Of a DNA stretch of 64,000 nucleotides, positions 7,003 to 15,378 are shown piece after piece. The position numbers and the translations under genes were made by a program. This DNA comes from Natronospirales bacterium (GTDB taxonomy: Bacteria; Pseudomonadota; Gammaproteobacteria; Natronospirales; REEB76). Below the pieces are notes generated by a model, which ran no database searches, was not told the origin of the DNA, and saw nothing but the letters and a program-made list of their open reading frames with translations. How positions within the stretch are numbered: the first letter of the stretch is position 1; the number at the start of each line of letters is the position of its first letter. Where the stretch lies: NCBI GenBank assembly GCA_021792635.1, contig JAJYUH010000007.1, forward strand, positions 1-64,000, in the 5' to 3' direction.

Positions 7003-9537
7003 GTGCCAATTACCACTACCATCATTCCGGAGATCGGTAACAGCCAGTTCGAACAGCAGGTCAAGGCTGAGCAAACCAATTTGCTGTTTCACTTCGGGCG
7101 CTGGATAGACATTTCCGCGGCTATCGGTGCCGTAGTGCTGTCACTGCTGTTCTGGGACCGGCTGAATCATGACCTGCTCAAAACCTGGACTATATATATG
7201 GTGGCGATCTGCACGATGCGTTTCGCCATCAGCTGGAACTTCCGGCGTTCCACCATTCCGGTGGAGAAGCACAAGTCATGGGAGCACGCCTATCTGGTGA
7301 GTACCCTGTTACTGGGCCTCGGTTGGGGTGTCGCCGGCGGACTGATTTTCCATTCTGATTCCATCATGTACGAGGCGTTCATCGCGCTCTTGCTCGCGGC
7401 CATGGCTGCTATCGCAGTACCCTTGTTTGCGGCGAACCTTCTGCACTATTTCGTGTTCCTGATCGTCACGCTGCTGCCGGTTATGCTGCGGCAATTCTAT
7501 GAATTCACCAACGCAAGCCTCGTCATCGCCGGGGTATGTATGCTGGCGGGTATCCTGCTGGCGCTCACCGCCTACCGTGCCCACAAACAATTGCTCGAAG
7601 GCTTGCGCTTGCGCTTTTCCTATGCCGGCATTGTTGAGGAACTCACCAGTCATGTATCCGAGCGCACGCGTGTGGAAACGCAGCTGCGCCAGGGCGATGA
7701 GCGCATGCGGCGCCAGAGCGATTCCCTGCTGGAACTCGCCCGCGAATCCAGTATCGCCGCCGGTGATATCCGCGGCGCTCTCAAGACAATCACCGAAAAG
7801 GCGGCCAAGGCGATGCGCTGCCGGCGCATCAGCGTGTGGTTTCTGGATGATGCTGAAAGTGCATTGCGCTGCGTGCATGTTCTTGATGATGGCAAGCATG
7901 ATACCGCGCTGCGGCATGTGATCGAACGTAGCCGCTGCCCGCCGCTTTTCGATGCCATGCGGGAAACGCGCACCTATGCCGTCGCCGATGCATCCAGCGA
8001 TGCGCGCGCGGCCCCGATCATGGAAAGTTACCTCAAGCCCAACGGCATTACCGCCTTGCTGGGTGCGCCATTCCGGCAGGGATACCGGGTGCGCGGCATC
8101 ATACTGCATGAATATACCGAGGGCTCACGTGAATGGACGCGTGACGAGGCCAGTTTCTCAAGCTCTCTGGCTGACTTCGTGGCCCTGGCCATGACCGCCT
8201 ACGACCGCCGCCAGGCCGAAGAAAAACTGCGCCAGCTCGCCAATTACGACCGCCTCACCGGGTTGCCGAACCGGTCATTGTTCATGGACCGCATGGCACA
8301 GTCACTCACAAAAGCGCGCCGTGCCAAGCAGCGCGTGGCGCTGCTGTTCATTGATGTGGACCGTTTCAAGGGCATCAACGATTCGCTGGGCCACCAGGCC
8401 GGCGACCTGGTGTTGCGCACCATCGGCAAGCGACTTATCAACTGCGTGCGTTCCGCAGATACCGTTGCGCGGTTGGGCGGCGATGAGTTTACGGTGATAA
8501 TCGAGGAGTGCGAGAGTGTCGAGATGATTACCAATGTGTGCGACCGTATCCTGGCCGCGGCCATGGAACCCATTCTGCTGGGGCAGACAGAAGCCAACCT
8601 GAGCTGCAGCATCGGCATCAGTCTGTTTCCCAACGACGGCAAAGACGTGGAATTACTGCTGCAGAATGCCGACAGCGCCATGTACAAGGCCAAGGACCAT
8701 GGCCGCAACAACTACCAGTTTTTCACCCAGGATCTGCAAGCCAAGGCCATGATGCACCTGTCGCGGGAGAACGCGCTGCGCAAGGCTCTGCAACGCATGG
8801 AAATGGTGCTGCACTACCAGCCGCAGTTTGATGTGCGGATGGGCGGCGTAATCGGTGTCGAGGCGCTGGTACGCTGGCAGGATCCGGAATGGGGACTCAT
8901 CTGGCCGTCGGAATTCATCCCGCTGGCGGAGGAAACCGGTTTGATTGTGCCGCTGGGCCAATGGGTGCTGCAGCAGGCCTGCCTGCAGGCCAAGCAGTGG
9001 CATGAAGCGATGGACGGCCGGCCGTTTCATATGGCCGTGAATCTGTCGGTACGGCAGTTTGCCGCCGAGAACCTGCTGGATTTTGTGCGTGAGGCGTTGA
9101 AGGAATCCGGCCTGTCGCCGGAGATACTGCAGTTGGAGATCACCGAAAGCATGGTGATGCGCGACATAGGCGCCAACGTCAAGCTGTTGAAGCAGCTCAA
9201 GGAACTGGGTGTGCGCATAGGTCTGGATGATTTCGGTACCGGCCATTCCTCGCTCATGTACCTGAAGCGCCTGCCGGTGGACGTGCTCAAGATCGACCGC
9301 GCTTTCGTGGAAGAGATCGCCAGCAGCAACTACGATACTGCCATTGCCCATTCCATCATTTCGCTGGCGGAGAGCCTCAAACTGGAGGTGATCGCCGAGG
9401 GCGTGGAAACGGTGCAGCAGATGGAGCGGCTCAAACAGGAAGGCTGCTACAAGATGCAGGGCTATCTCTTCAGCGCGCCGCTGGAGCAGGAGCAGTGTGA
9501 CCGCCTGTTACGCGGCCAGCCGGACTTCGAGGTATAA
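7003..9537 (+). CDS. Membrane GAF-GGDEF-EAL cyclic-di-GMP enzyme
   Basis: The 844-residue protein makes and/or degrades cyclic di-GMP. Order of parts: about five membrane helices (residues ~25-185), a coiled linker, a GAF-like domain (~215-385), a GGDEF domain and an EAL domain. The cyclase site is intact (GGDEF at 492-496), with an RSAD inhibitory I-site five residues before it. The phosphodiesterase site also looks intact: EAL at 620-622, NLSVRQF, EITES, DDFGTG, KIDRAFV and AEGVET. GTG 7003 is preferred because AGGAG lies at 6988-6992; an upstream TTG at 6967 lacks this. It is likely bifunctional or switchable by the GAF or membrane input. Confidence 0.92.
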   Translation: MPITTTIIPEIGNSQFEQQVKAEQTNLLFHFGRWIDISAAIGAVVLSLLFWDRLNHDLLKTWTIYMVAICTMRFAISWNFRRSTIPVEKHKSWEHAYLVSTLLLGLGWGVAGGLIFHSDSIMYEAFIALLLAAMAAIAVPLFAANLLHYFVFLIVTLLPVMLRQFYEFTNASLVIAGVCMLAGILLALTAYRAHKQLLEGLRLRFSYAGIVEELTSHVSERTRVETQLRQGDERMRRQSDSLLELARESSIAAGDIRGALKTITEKAAKAMRCRRISVWFLDDAESALRCVHVLDDGKHDTALRHVIERSRCPPLFDAMRETRTYAVADASSDARAAPIMESYLKPNGITALLGAPFRQGYRVRGIILHEYTEGSREWTRDEASFSSSLADFVALAMTAYDRRQAEEKLRQLANYDRLTGLPNRSLFMDRMAQSLTKARRAKQRVALLFIDVDRFKGINDSLGHQAGDLVLRTIGKRLINCVRSADTVARLGGDEFTVIIEECESVEMITNVCDRILAAAMEPILLGQTEANLSCSIGISLFPNDGKDVELLLQNADSAMYKAKDHGRNNYQFFTQDLQAKAMMHLSRENALRKALQRMEMVLHYQPQFDVRMGGVIGVEALVRWQDPEWGLIWPSEFIPLAEETGLIVPLGQWVLQQACLQAKQWHEAMDGRPFHMAVNLSVRQFAAENLLDFVREALKESGLSPEILQLEITESMVMRDIGANVKLLKQLKELGVRIGLDDFGTGHSSLMYLKRLPVDVLKIDRAFVEEIASSNYDTAIAHSIISLAESLKLEVIAEGVETVQQMERLKQEGCYKMQGYLFSAPLEQEQCDRLLRGQPDFEV

Positions 9538-9543
9538 CGGCTG

Positions 9544-10398
9544 TCAGGTGACCGTTTGACCCTCAAATTCAAAGCGCATGGACAGGTCTATGGCGCATAC
9601 ATGCTTGGTAAGTGCGCCCACAGAAATATAGTTCACACCGGTTTCCGCCACGATTCGCAGTTGCGCCATATCTATGCCGCCGGAGGCCTCCAGTTTTGCA
9701 CGCCCGGCGGTGATGCGTACCGCTTCACGCAGCGTGTCCGGATTGAAATTATCCAATAACAAAATGTCAGCGCCCGCCGTCAGTGCTTCACGTAACTGAT
9801 CAAGGTTTTCCACCTCCACTTCCACCGGTACCTTGTTGCCCTGGCGGCGTGCCGTCGTTACGGCGGCGGTAATGTTGCCCGCCGCCATGATGTGGTTTTC
9901 CTTGATGAGGATGCCATCAAACAGGCCCATGCGATGGTTGCTCGCTCCACCGCAGCGCACCGCGTATTTTTGCGCACTGCGCAGGCCGGGCAGCGTTTTG
10001 CGTGTATCCAGGATCACTGCGCGCGTGTCCTGGACGGCCTCCGCATAACGGCGCACCATAGTAGCGGTGCCGGACAGTGTTTGTAGAAAATTGAGGGCAG
10101 TGCGCTCGCCGCTGAGCAGTGTACGTGCCGGGCCCTGCAGACGGCACAACATCTGGTCGCACCTGACAGGCTCACCATCCTGCGCCAGCCACTGAATGCG
10201 GATGCAGTCATCCAATTGTCTGAAAACTTCTTCGAACCAGGCGCTTCCACACAGCACCGCCGGTTCGCGCGAAAGCACGTGGCCGCGGGCGTGTCGGTCC
10301 GCAGGAATCAGCGCGGCGGTGAGATCACCGCTGCCCAGATCCTCGGCCAGCGCACGTTGTACCGTGGCGGTAATATCATCGGGAAGCGGGAAGTTCAT
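9544..10398 (-). CDS. nadC: Nicotinate-nucleotide pyrophosphorylase (carboxylating)
   Basis: NadC (quinolinate phosphoribosyltransferase) converts quinolinate and PRPP to nicotinate mononucleotide, CO2 and PPi in de novo NAD synthesis. The 284-residue protein has the family landmarks: [11 protein letters not shown] at the start, [39 protein letters not shown], and the barrel-end EASGGID and [10 protein letters not shown]. Length and order match the enzyme throughout. It is a single gene, convergent with the GGDEF-EAL gene (6-nt gap) and divergent from sodB. Confidence 0.96.
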   Translation of the reverse strand: MNFPLPDDITATVQRALAEDLGSGDLTAALIPADRHARGHVLSREPAVLCGSAWFEEVFRQLDDCIRIQWLAQDGEPVRCDQMLCRLQGPARTLLSGERTALNFLQTLSGTATMVRRYAEAVQDTRAVILDTRKTLPGLRSAQKYAVRCGGASNHRMGLFDGILIKENHIMAAGNITAAVTTARRQGNKVPVEVEVENLDQLREALTAGADILLLDNFNPDTLREAVRITAGRAKLEASGGIDMAQLRIVAETGVNYISVGALTKHVCAIDLSMRFEFEGQTVT

Positions 10399-10536
10399 GG
10401 GCGCGGGATTATACGCGGGGGTTTGCGGTATATCGCAACGGGGTTTAGACTTTGTCTATCCCACGCCGGTTTCATGCCGCTTGCAAGGCCTGCTGCCGGC
10501 TGTTCAGGTCCAGTCAATGTTTCCAAGGAGTTACAC

Positions 10537-11118
10537 ATGACCCATGAATTGCCCAAGCTGCCTTATGCCCTGGATGCCCTGGCACCGCATGTTTCCAGGG
10601 AAACCCTCGAATTTCACTACGGCAAGCACCACAAGGCCTACGTGGACAAGCTGAACAGCCTGGTTCCCGGCACCGAATTCGAAAAGGCCGCTCTGGAGGA
10701 CATCATCCGCAAGGCCAGGGGCGGGCTCTTTAACCAGGCCGCACAGGTATGGAACCACACCTTTTACTGGCACAGCCTGAGTCCCCGGGGTGGTGGCACG
10801 CCCAAAGGGGCGCTGGCGGAGGCCATCGCCAGGTCCTTCGGTTCTTTCGAGGCGTTCCAGAAGGAGTTCAGCGACAAGGCCGCCGGCCTGTTCGGCTCCG
10901 GCTGGACCTGGCTGGTGAAGAAACCCGACGGTAAACTCGCCATCGTGCAGACCAGCAACGCCGAAAACCCGCTCACCGGCGCCGACCAGCCGCTGCTCAC
11001 CTGTGATGTGTGGGAACATGCCTACTACATTGATTATCGCAATGCCCGGCCTAAATATATTGAAGCTTGGTGGAAACTGGCGAACTGGGAATTCGCCGGC
11101 AAAAACCTGGGTCAGTAA
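10537..11118 (+). CDS. sodB: Superoxide dismutase, Fe type
   Basis: SodB dismutates superoxide to peroxide and O2 in the cytoplasm. The 193-residue protein carries the metal ligands H27, the H of QVWNHTFYW, and D and H of DVWEHAYYIDYRNARP. The Gln in AAQVWNHTFYW and the AGLFGSGWTWLV motif fit the iron type. ATG 10537 was chosen over a much longer frame because AAGGAG at 10525-10530 precedes it and homologues start here. It is followed by a BON lipoprotein and grxD; the sodB-grxD association also occurs in enterobacteria. Confidence 0.96.
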   Translation: MTHELPKLPYALDALAPHVSRETLEFHYGKHHKAYVDKLNSLVPGTEFEKAALEDIIRKARGGLFNQAAQVWNHTFYWHSLSPRGGGTPKGALAEAIARSFGSFEAFQKEFSDKAAGLFGSGWTWLVKKPDGKLAIVQTSNAENPLTGADQPLLTCDVWEHAYYIDYRNARPKYIEAWWKLANWEFAGKNLGQ

Positions 11119-11142
11119 ACACAGCCGAGGGAAGGGATCAAC

Positions 11143-11469
11143 ATGCTGAAAATCGCAATACTACCGCTGGTGCTGCTTGGGCTGCTGGCGGCCTGTACAC
11201 CCAATACCAAGCAGAAACTGTCGCAGGATACCCGGCAGGTCGGAACTTTCGCGAATGACACTTTCATCACCAGTGACATCAAGGCGAATCTGTTTGCGCA
11301 GAGCGCATTCAAGACCTTTCATATTCATGTGAAGACCGTTGATGGCATTGCGACCTTGCATGGCGTGGTACCCACCGAGCAATTGCGGCAACAGGCGATC
11401 ACCACCGCCAAGGAAGTCAAGGGTGTCAAGGGTGTGATAGATAACATCGAAGTCAATAAACGGCAATAA
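11143..11469 (+). CDS. BON-domain lipoprotein
   Basis: This 108-residue protein has a signal peptide with lipobox LLAAC, then one BON domain: DTFITSDIKANLFAQ, the VDGIATLHGVV strand and AKEVKGVKGVIDNIEV. BON domains bind phospholipid and occur in periplasmic envelope-stress proteins such as OsmY and DolP. GAGGGAAGGG just upstream supports ATG 11143. It sits 24 nt after sodB and before grxD, probably one transcript. Confidence 0.88.
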   Translation: MLKIAILPLVLLGLLAACTPNTKQKLSQDTRQVGTFANDTFITSDIKANLFAQSAFKTFHIHVKTVDGIATLHGVVPTEQLRQQAITTAKEVKGVKGVIDNIEVNKRQ

Positions 11470-11508
11470 ATTCCGCCGCTGCATGCGGCTCAAGAGGTGA
11501 CCGATATT

Positions 11509-11832
11509 ATGGATGTGATGCAACGCATCAAGCAGCAGATCGGCAGTAATCCGGTATTGCTGTATATGAAAGGCACGCCGGATTTCCCGCAGTGCGGATT
11601 TTCAGCGCGCACCTCCCAGGTGCTCAAGACTTTGGGCGTGGAATTCGGCCACGTGAATGTGCTGGTGGACCCGGAAATCCGCGCCAACCTGCCGAAATAT
11701 TCCAATTGGCCGACTTTTCCGCAGCTCTTCGTCAAAGGCGAACTGGTAGGCGGCTGCGACATCACCGTGGAAATGTTTGAATCCGGCGAACTCGGCAAGC
11801 TCTTCGAGGAGAAAGGTATCCGGCACGCCTGA
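11509..11832 (+). CDS. grxD: Monothiol glutaredoxin (CGFS type)
   Basis: This is a Grx4/GrxD-type monothiol glutaredoxin, which binds and transfers Fe-S clusters with BolA partners. Motifs are LLYMKGTPDFPQCGFSAR with the single CGFS cysteine, NWPTFPQLFVKGELVGGCDI (TFP and GGCD for glutathione binding) and a C-terminal helix. ATG 11509 is preferred because an AAGAGG lies about 10 nt upstream and the length then matches E. coli; GTG 11497 in the same frame is an alternative. It follows sodB and the BON gene. Confidence 0.94.
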   Translation: MDVMQRIKQQIGSNPVLLYMKGTPDFPQCGFSARTSQVLKTLGVEFGHVNVLVDPEIRANLPKYSNWPTFPQLFVKGELVGGCDITVEMFESGELGKLFEEKGIRHA

Positions 11833-11909
11833 GTGTTTTTGGACCTTGACATCATGCAGGGACGGCAAGACCCATGTTTGTTTTTGCGGAAGCGGCATAC
11901 CGCCGCGAT

Positions 11910-12569
11910 TCAATCTGTTTCCGCGTAGTCCGCCTGATCCTGGAGACTGGCGGCGAACGCTGTCTGGAACCGGTTCACGATACCGCAGAACAGGTCCGCG
12001 GTCTTTTCCGCATCGTAGGCGGCTGAATGAGCCGCGCTCGTATCCCAGTTCATGCCCAGCGCCGACACGGCGCGCGCCAGCACCGTCTGACCCACGGCTA
12101 CGCCGGCCAGCGTCGCAGTGTCGAAGCTTGAAAAGGGATGAAATGGGTTGCGCTTGATGCCGGTACGCGCCACCGCGGCATTCAGGAAATTGAGATCAAA
12201 GAAGGCATTGTGGCCCACCAGGATGGCGCGGGTGCAGTCATATTTGTGCAGGGAGCCACGTACTTCGCGGAACAGCCGTTGCAGGGCGTCCCGTTCCGGG
12301 ATGGCCGGACGCAGCGGATGATGCGGATCAATACCCGTAAAAGCAAGCGCCGCTGGATCCAGATTGGCGCCCTCGAAAGGCTGCACGTGATAGGCATGGG
12401 TCCTGCCGCGGAGGAGACGGCCGGAACTATCCATGTCCACCAGCACCGCGGCAATTTCCAGCAACGCGTCGGTCTGGTGATTGAAGCCGCCTGTCTCCAC
12501 GTCCACCACTACGGGCAGAAACCCGCGGAAGCGGCGCGAGAAAGCATGGGGTTCGTGGTCGTCCATCAT
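11910..12569 (-). CDS. rnt: Ribonuclease T
   Basis: RNase T is a 3'-5' DEDDh exonuclease that trims tRNA CCA turnover products and the 3' ends of stable RNAs. The 219-residue protein has Exo[11 protein letters not shown] (D and E), Exo[14 protein letters not shown] and Exo[14 protein letters not shown] with the catalytic His. It lies 31 nt downstream of pyrC on the same strand, a pairing common in gammaproteobacteria, so the two are likely cotranscribed. Confidence 0.95.
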   Translation of the reverse strand: MMDDHEPHAFSRRFRGFLPVVVDVETGGFNHQTDALLEIAAVLVDMDSSGRLLRGRTHAYHVQPFEGANLDPAALAFTGIDPHHPLRPAIPERDALQRLFREVRGSLHKYDCTRAILVGHNAFFDLNFLNAAVARTGIKRNPFHPFSSFDTATLAGVAVGQTVLARAVSALGMNWDTSAAHSAAYDAEKTADLFCGIVNRFQTAFAASLQDQADYAETD

Positions 12570-12600
12570 AAATCCGCCGGCATGATACGCAAGAATTCTG

Positions 12601-13632
12601 TCACTTCAATGACCAGCGCACCGTTTCATCCGCGCGGTAGGGTACCACCTCGCTGCCATCAAACGGGTAACTGGCAGGTACCCTCCATGCCTGCTTGCAG
12701 AGGATGATTTTTTCACGGTTGCGCGGCAATCCGTAGAAATCCGCACCATGAACGCTGCTGAAGCCTTCCAGTTTGTCAAGTGCGCCGGCGTCCTCAAATA
12801 TTTCCGCGTAGAGTTCAATCGCGGCATGGGCGGTGAACATGCCGGCACAGCCGCAGCCGGCCTCCTTCATGCGGCGTGGGTGGGGCGCGCTGTCAGTGCC
12901 GAGGAAGAACTTGGGGTTGCCGCTTGTCGCCGCCCGCACCAGCGCTTCGCGATCGTGCTCGCACTTCAGTACCGGCAGACAGTAATAATGCGGACGCAGA
13001 CCTCCCTGAAACAGGGCATTGCGATTGTGCAGCAGATGCTGCGGTGTAATGGTGGCGGCGATATTGTGCGATGCCGACAGTACAAATTCCACAGCCGCAT
13101 GTGTGGTAATGTGCTCGAACACGATTTTAAGTTGCGGCAGCCGCTTCACCAGCGCCGTCAATACACGCTCAATAAAAACCTTCTCGCGGTCAAAGATATC
13201 CACGGCGGTATCGGCGACTTCACCATGTACCAGCAGTGGCATACCCATTTCCGCCATGGTTTCCAATACGGCAGAACATTTCCGAATATCGGTGATGCCC
13301 ATATCAGAATGGGTGGTAGTCCCGGCAGGGTAAAGTTTGATGCCGTGAATAATCCCGCTGGCTTTGGCCTTACTGATCTCTTCCGGTGAGGTGCTGTCCG
13401 TGAGATACAGAGTCATCAGCGGTTCAAATTTGCTGTCGGCCGGCAGCGCCTTGAGGATACGTTCCCGGTAGACAACGGCCATTGCCGTGGTGGCCACCGG
13501 CGGCTTTAGGTTTGGCATGATGATGGCGCGCGCGAAGCGCTTCGCCGTGTGCGCGATTACGTCTCCCATGGCTGCACCATCGCGCACATGCAGGTGCCAA
13601 TCATCCGGGCGCGTGATTGTCAGCGTGATCAT
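12601..13632 (-). CDS. pyrC: Dihydroorotase
   Basis: PyrC cyclises carbamoyl aspartate to dihydroorotate in pyrimidine synthesis. It is the class II, zinc-dependent enzyme: [10 protein letters not shown] (HxH), [14 protein letters not shown] with the carboxylated lysine, LVHGEV, EHITT and [12 protein letters not shown] 13632 gives a start like that of E. coli PyrC; a TTG at 13638 would add two residues. The protein is 343 residues. Confidence 0.96.
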   Translation of the reverse strand: MITLTITRPDDWHLHVRDGAAMGDVIAHTAKRFARAIIMPNLKPPVATTAMAVVYRERILKALPADSKFEPLMTLYLTDSTSPEEISKAKASGIIHGIKLYPAGTTTHSDMGITDIRKCSAVLETMAEMGMPLLVHGEVADTAVDIFDREKVFIERVLTALVKRLPQLKIVFEHITTHAAVEFVLSASHNIAATITPQHLLHNRNALFQGGLRPHYYCLPVLKCEHDREALVRAATSGNPKFFLGTDSAPHPRRMKEAGCGCAGMFTAHAAIELYAEIFEDAGALDKLEGFSSVHGADFYGLPRNREKIILCKQAWRVPASYPFDGSEVVPYRADETVRWSLK

Positions 13633-13694
13633 AGGCAATCAGATTCCGTTACCTATTTCAGATTATGCTTTTCTGGTTACCGGAAAGTTTTCGG

Positions 13695-15209
13695 TCACTT
13701 TTTCACCGCTTTCCGCTCCAACAGCAGTTGCAGACTGAAGCGTACACCAAAACCGGTTACATCAGTGGGTATGTGCGCGAGGCCGCCTTTATGTTTACCG
13801 GCGGCCAGGTCCAGGTGAATCCAGGGTATGTCTTTCTGCACGAAGCGGCTCAACATGCGTGCGGCGAGAATATGGTCCGCCTCGCTTTCGATGATGCATT
13901 GTTTGACATCGGCGATGTCGCTCTCGATGGCTTCATCGTAGTCTGCGTCCACCGGAAACGGCCACACGCGTTCGCCGCTGGTGCGCCCTGCCTCAATGAC
14001 GGATTCCAGCAATTCGGCGCGGTTGCAGAAGGCACCGCTGTACCGGCTGCCAAGCGCCACGATGCAGCTGCCGGTAAGCGTGGCGTAATCCATGAGAAAT
14101 TCCGGTTTGGCTTTGCTGGCGAGCGCCAGGGTATCTGCAAGCACCATGCGACCTTCGGCGTCGGTGTGTACCACTTCGATACTGACACCATTACAGGCGG
14201 TGACCACGTCGTTCTGGGTGTAGGATCCGGGGCCGATTTGATTGCGGGCTATGGCCAGCCAGCAGTCCACGCGGAAGGGTGCTTGGATGCGCGTGAGAGC
14301 CAGCAGTGTGCCCAGAGCCACGGCACTGCCCTGCATGTCGCCGTGCATGCCGAACATGGATTTCGCGGATTTCAGGTTTACACCGCCGGTGTCGTAGCAG
14401 ATACCTTTGCCCGCCAGCGCGATGGTTTGCTGGTTTCTTGCGCTTTTTACCGGGGTATAACTCAGGTGAGCGATGCCCGCATCCCGGCTGTCACTACCCT
14501 GAGCCACGGCCAGGAATGCGCCGGCCTTGAGGGTTCGCAACCGGCGCTCATTCAGGAATTCGAACCGCCAGCCCTCATGCCTGGCCAGTACGGAGAGGCG
14601 GCCGCGGTATTCCCGCGGCGTGAGCCGGTTGGCAGGCAGCAGCGTCAGCCAGCGGGCGAGAGCATTACCCTCAGCAGCAGCCAGGGTACGGCTGAAATCC
14701 AGTTTGCTCTTTAACCCGAAGAGCGTAAGCACCGCCAATTTGTATTTTTCCGCCGGCTTTGACTTGAAGTGTGGCGGAGTGAAACAGGCCGCGTGCAGTG
14801 CGGCCACCACTGCTTCCGCCGCCCGCCCGGCAAGCGTGGTATCCAGTTGCGGTGACATGAATCCCACGGAAACAGGTCTGCGTTCCAGCATCCTGGCCGT
14901 GAGCTTGCGGGCAAGGCTCAGGAGTTCAAAGGCGGAGGGCTTTACCTCTATGAAAGCAAGGCTTACGAATGTCCCGCGCCCGTTCGGCAGTTCCGCGTGA
15001 ATGGCTGGCAACGGCCCGCGGCTTTTTGTATGCGGCAGGCGCTGTCGCAGTCGTTCTGCGTAAGGAAAATCGGGCCAGGGTTTTTGGCGGTACGCGGCGG
15101 GCAGCAGTATAATGAGCCCATCCAGGGCATCGATATGCGTCGGGTCTGCCGCCGTCGGATGCTGTTTTATCTCGATTTTTTGCAGTTGCGGAAAGGTTTG
15201 CGACACCAT
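13695..15209 (-). CDS. M17-family leucyl aminopeptidase
   Basis: This is a cytosolic M17 metallo-aminopeptidase. The two-metal site is visible in GKGICYDTGGVNLKSAKSM, MHGDMQGSA and HTDAEGRMVLADTLALA (the usual N is H here). The C-terminal catalytic domain is complete and the N-terminal domain is divergent, as in PepA-like paralogues. ATG 15209 is proposed: a GTG at 15302 would leave only 76 nt for both divergent promoters with aceE and adds 31 poorly conserved residues. Length from ATG is 504. Confidence 0.85.
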   Translation of the reverse strand: MVSQTFPQLQKIEIKQHPTAADPTHIDALDGLIILLPAAYRQKPWPDFPYAERLRQRLPHTKSRGPLPAIHAELPNGRGTFVSLAFIEVKPSAFELLSLARKLTARMLERRPVSVGFMSPQLDTTLAGRAAEAVVAALHAACFTPPHFKSKPAEKYKLAVLTLFGLKSKLDFSRTLAAAEGNALARWLTLLPANRLTPREYRGRLSVLARHEGWRFEFLNERRLRTLKAGAFLAVAQGSDSRDAGIAHLSYTPVKSARNQQTIALAGKGICYDTGGVNLKSAKSMFGMHGDMQGSAVALGTLLALTRIQAPFRVDCWLAIARNQIGPGSYTQNDVVTACNGVSIEVVHTDAEGRMVLADTLALASKAKPEFLMDYATLTGSCIVALGSRYSGAFCNRAELLESVIEAGRTSGERVWPFPVDADYDEAIESDIADVKQCIIESEADHILAARMLSRFVQKDIPWIHLDLAAGKHKGGLAHIPTDVTGFGVRFSLQLLLERKAVKK

Positions 15210-15378
15210 GTGTCCCCGGGTATTTGCCGCTGCAGCATGATATAGGGCTTCATGCTCCGCTGAAAGGCGCACCGGCGCGTGCAGCGGAATAAAAACAGGC
15301 ACCTACCCGGCCGTGCTGCCGCCTTTTCCCGAAGCACGGCTTTGCCGCGTGTTTCCCGACCCTGAGGAAAGTGTTGTT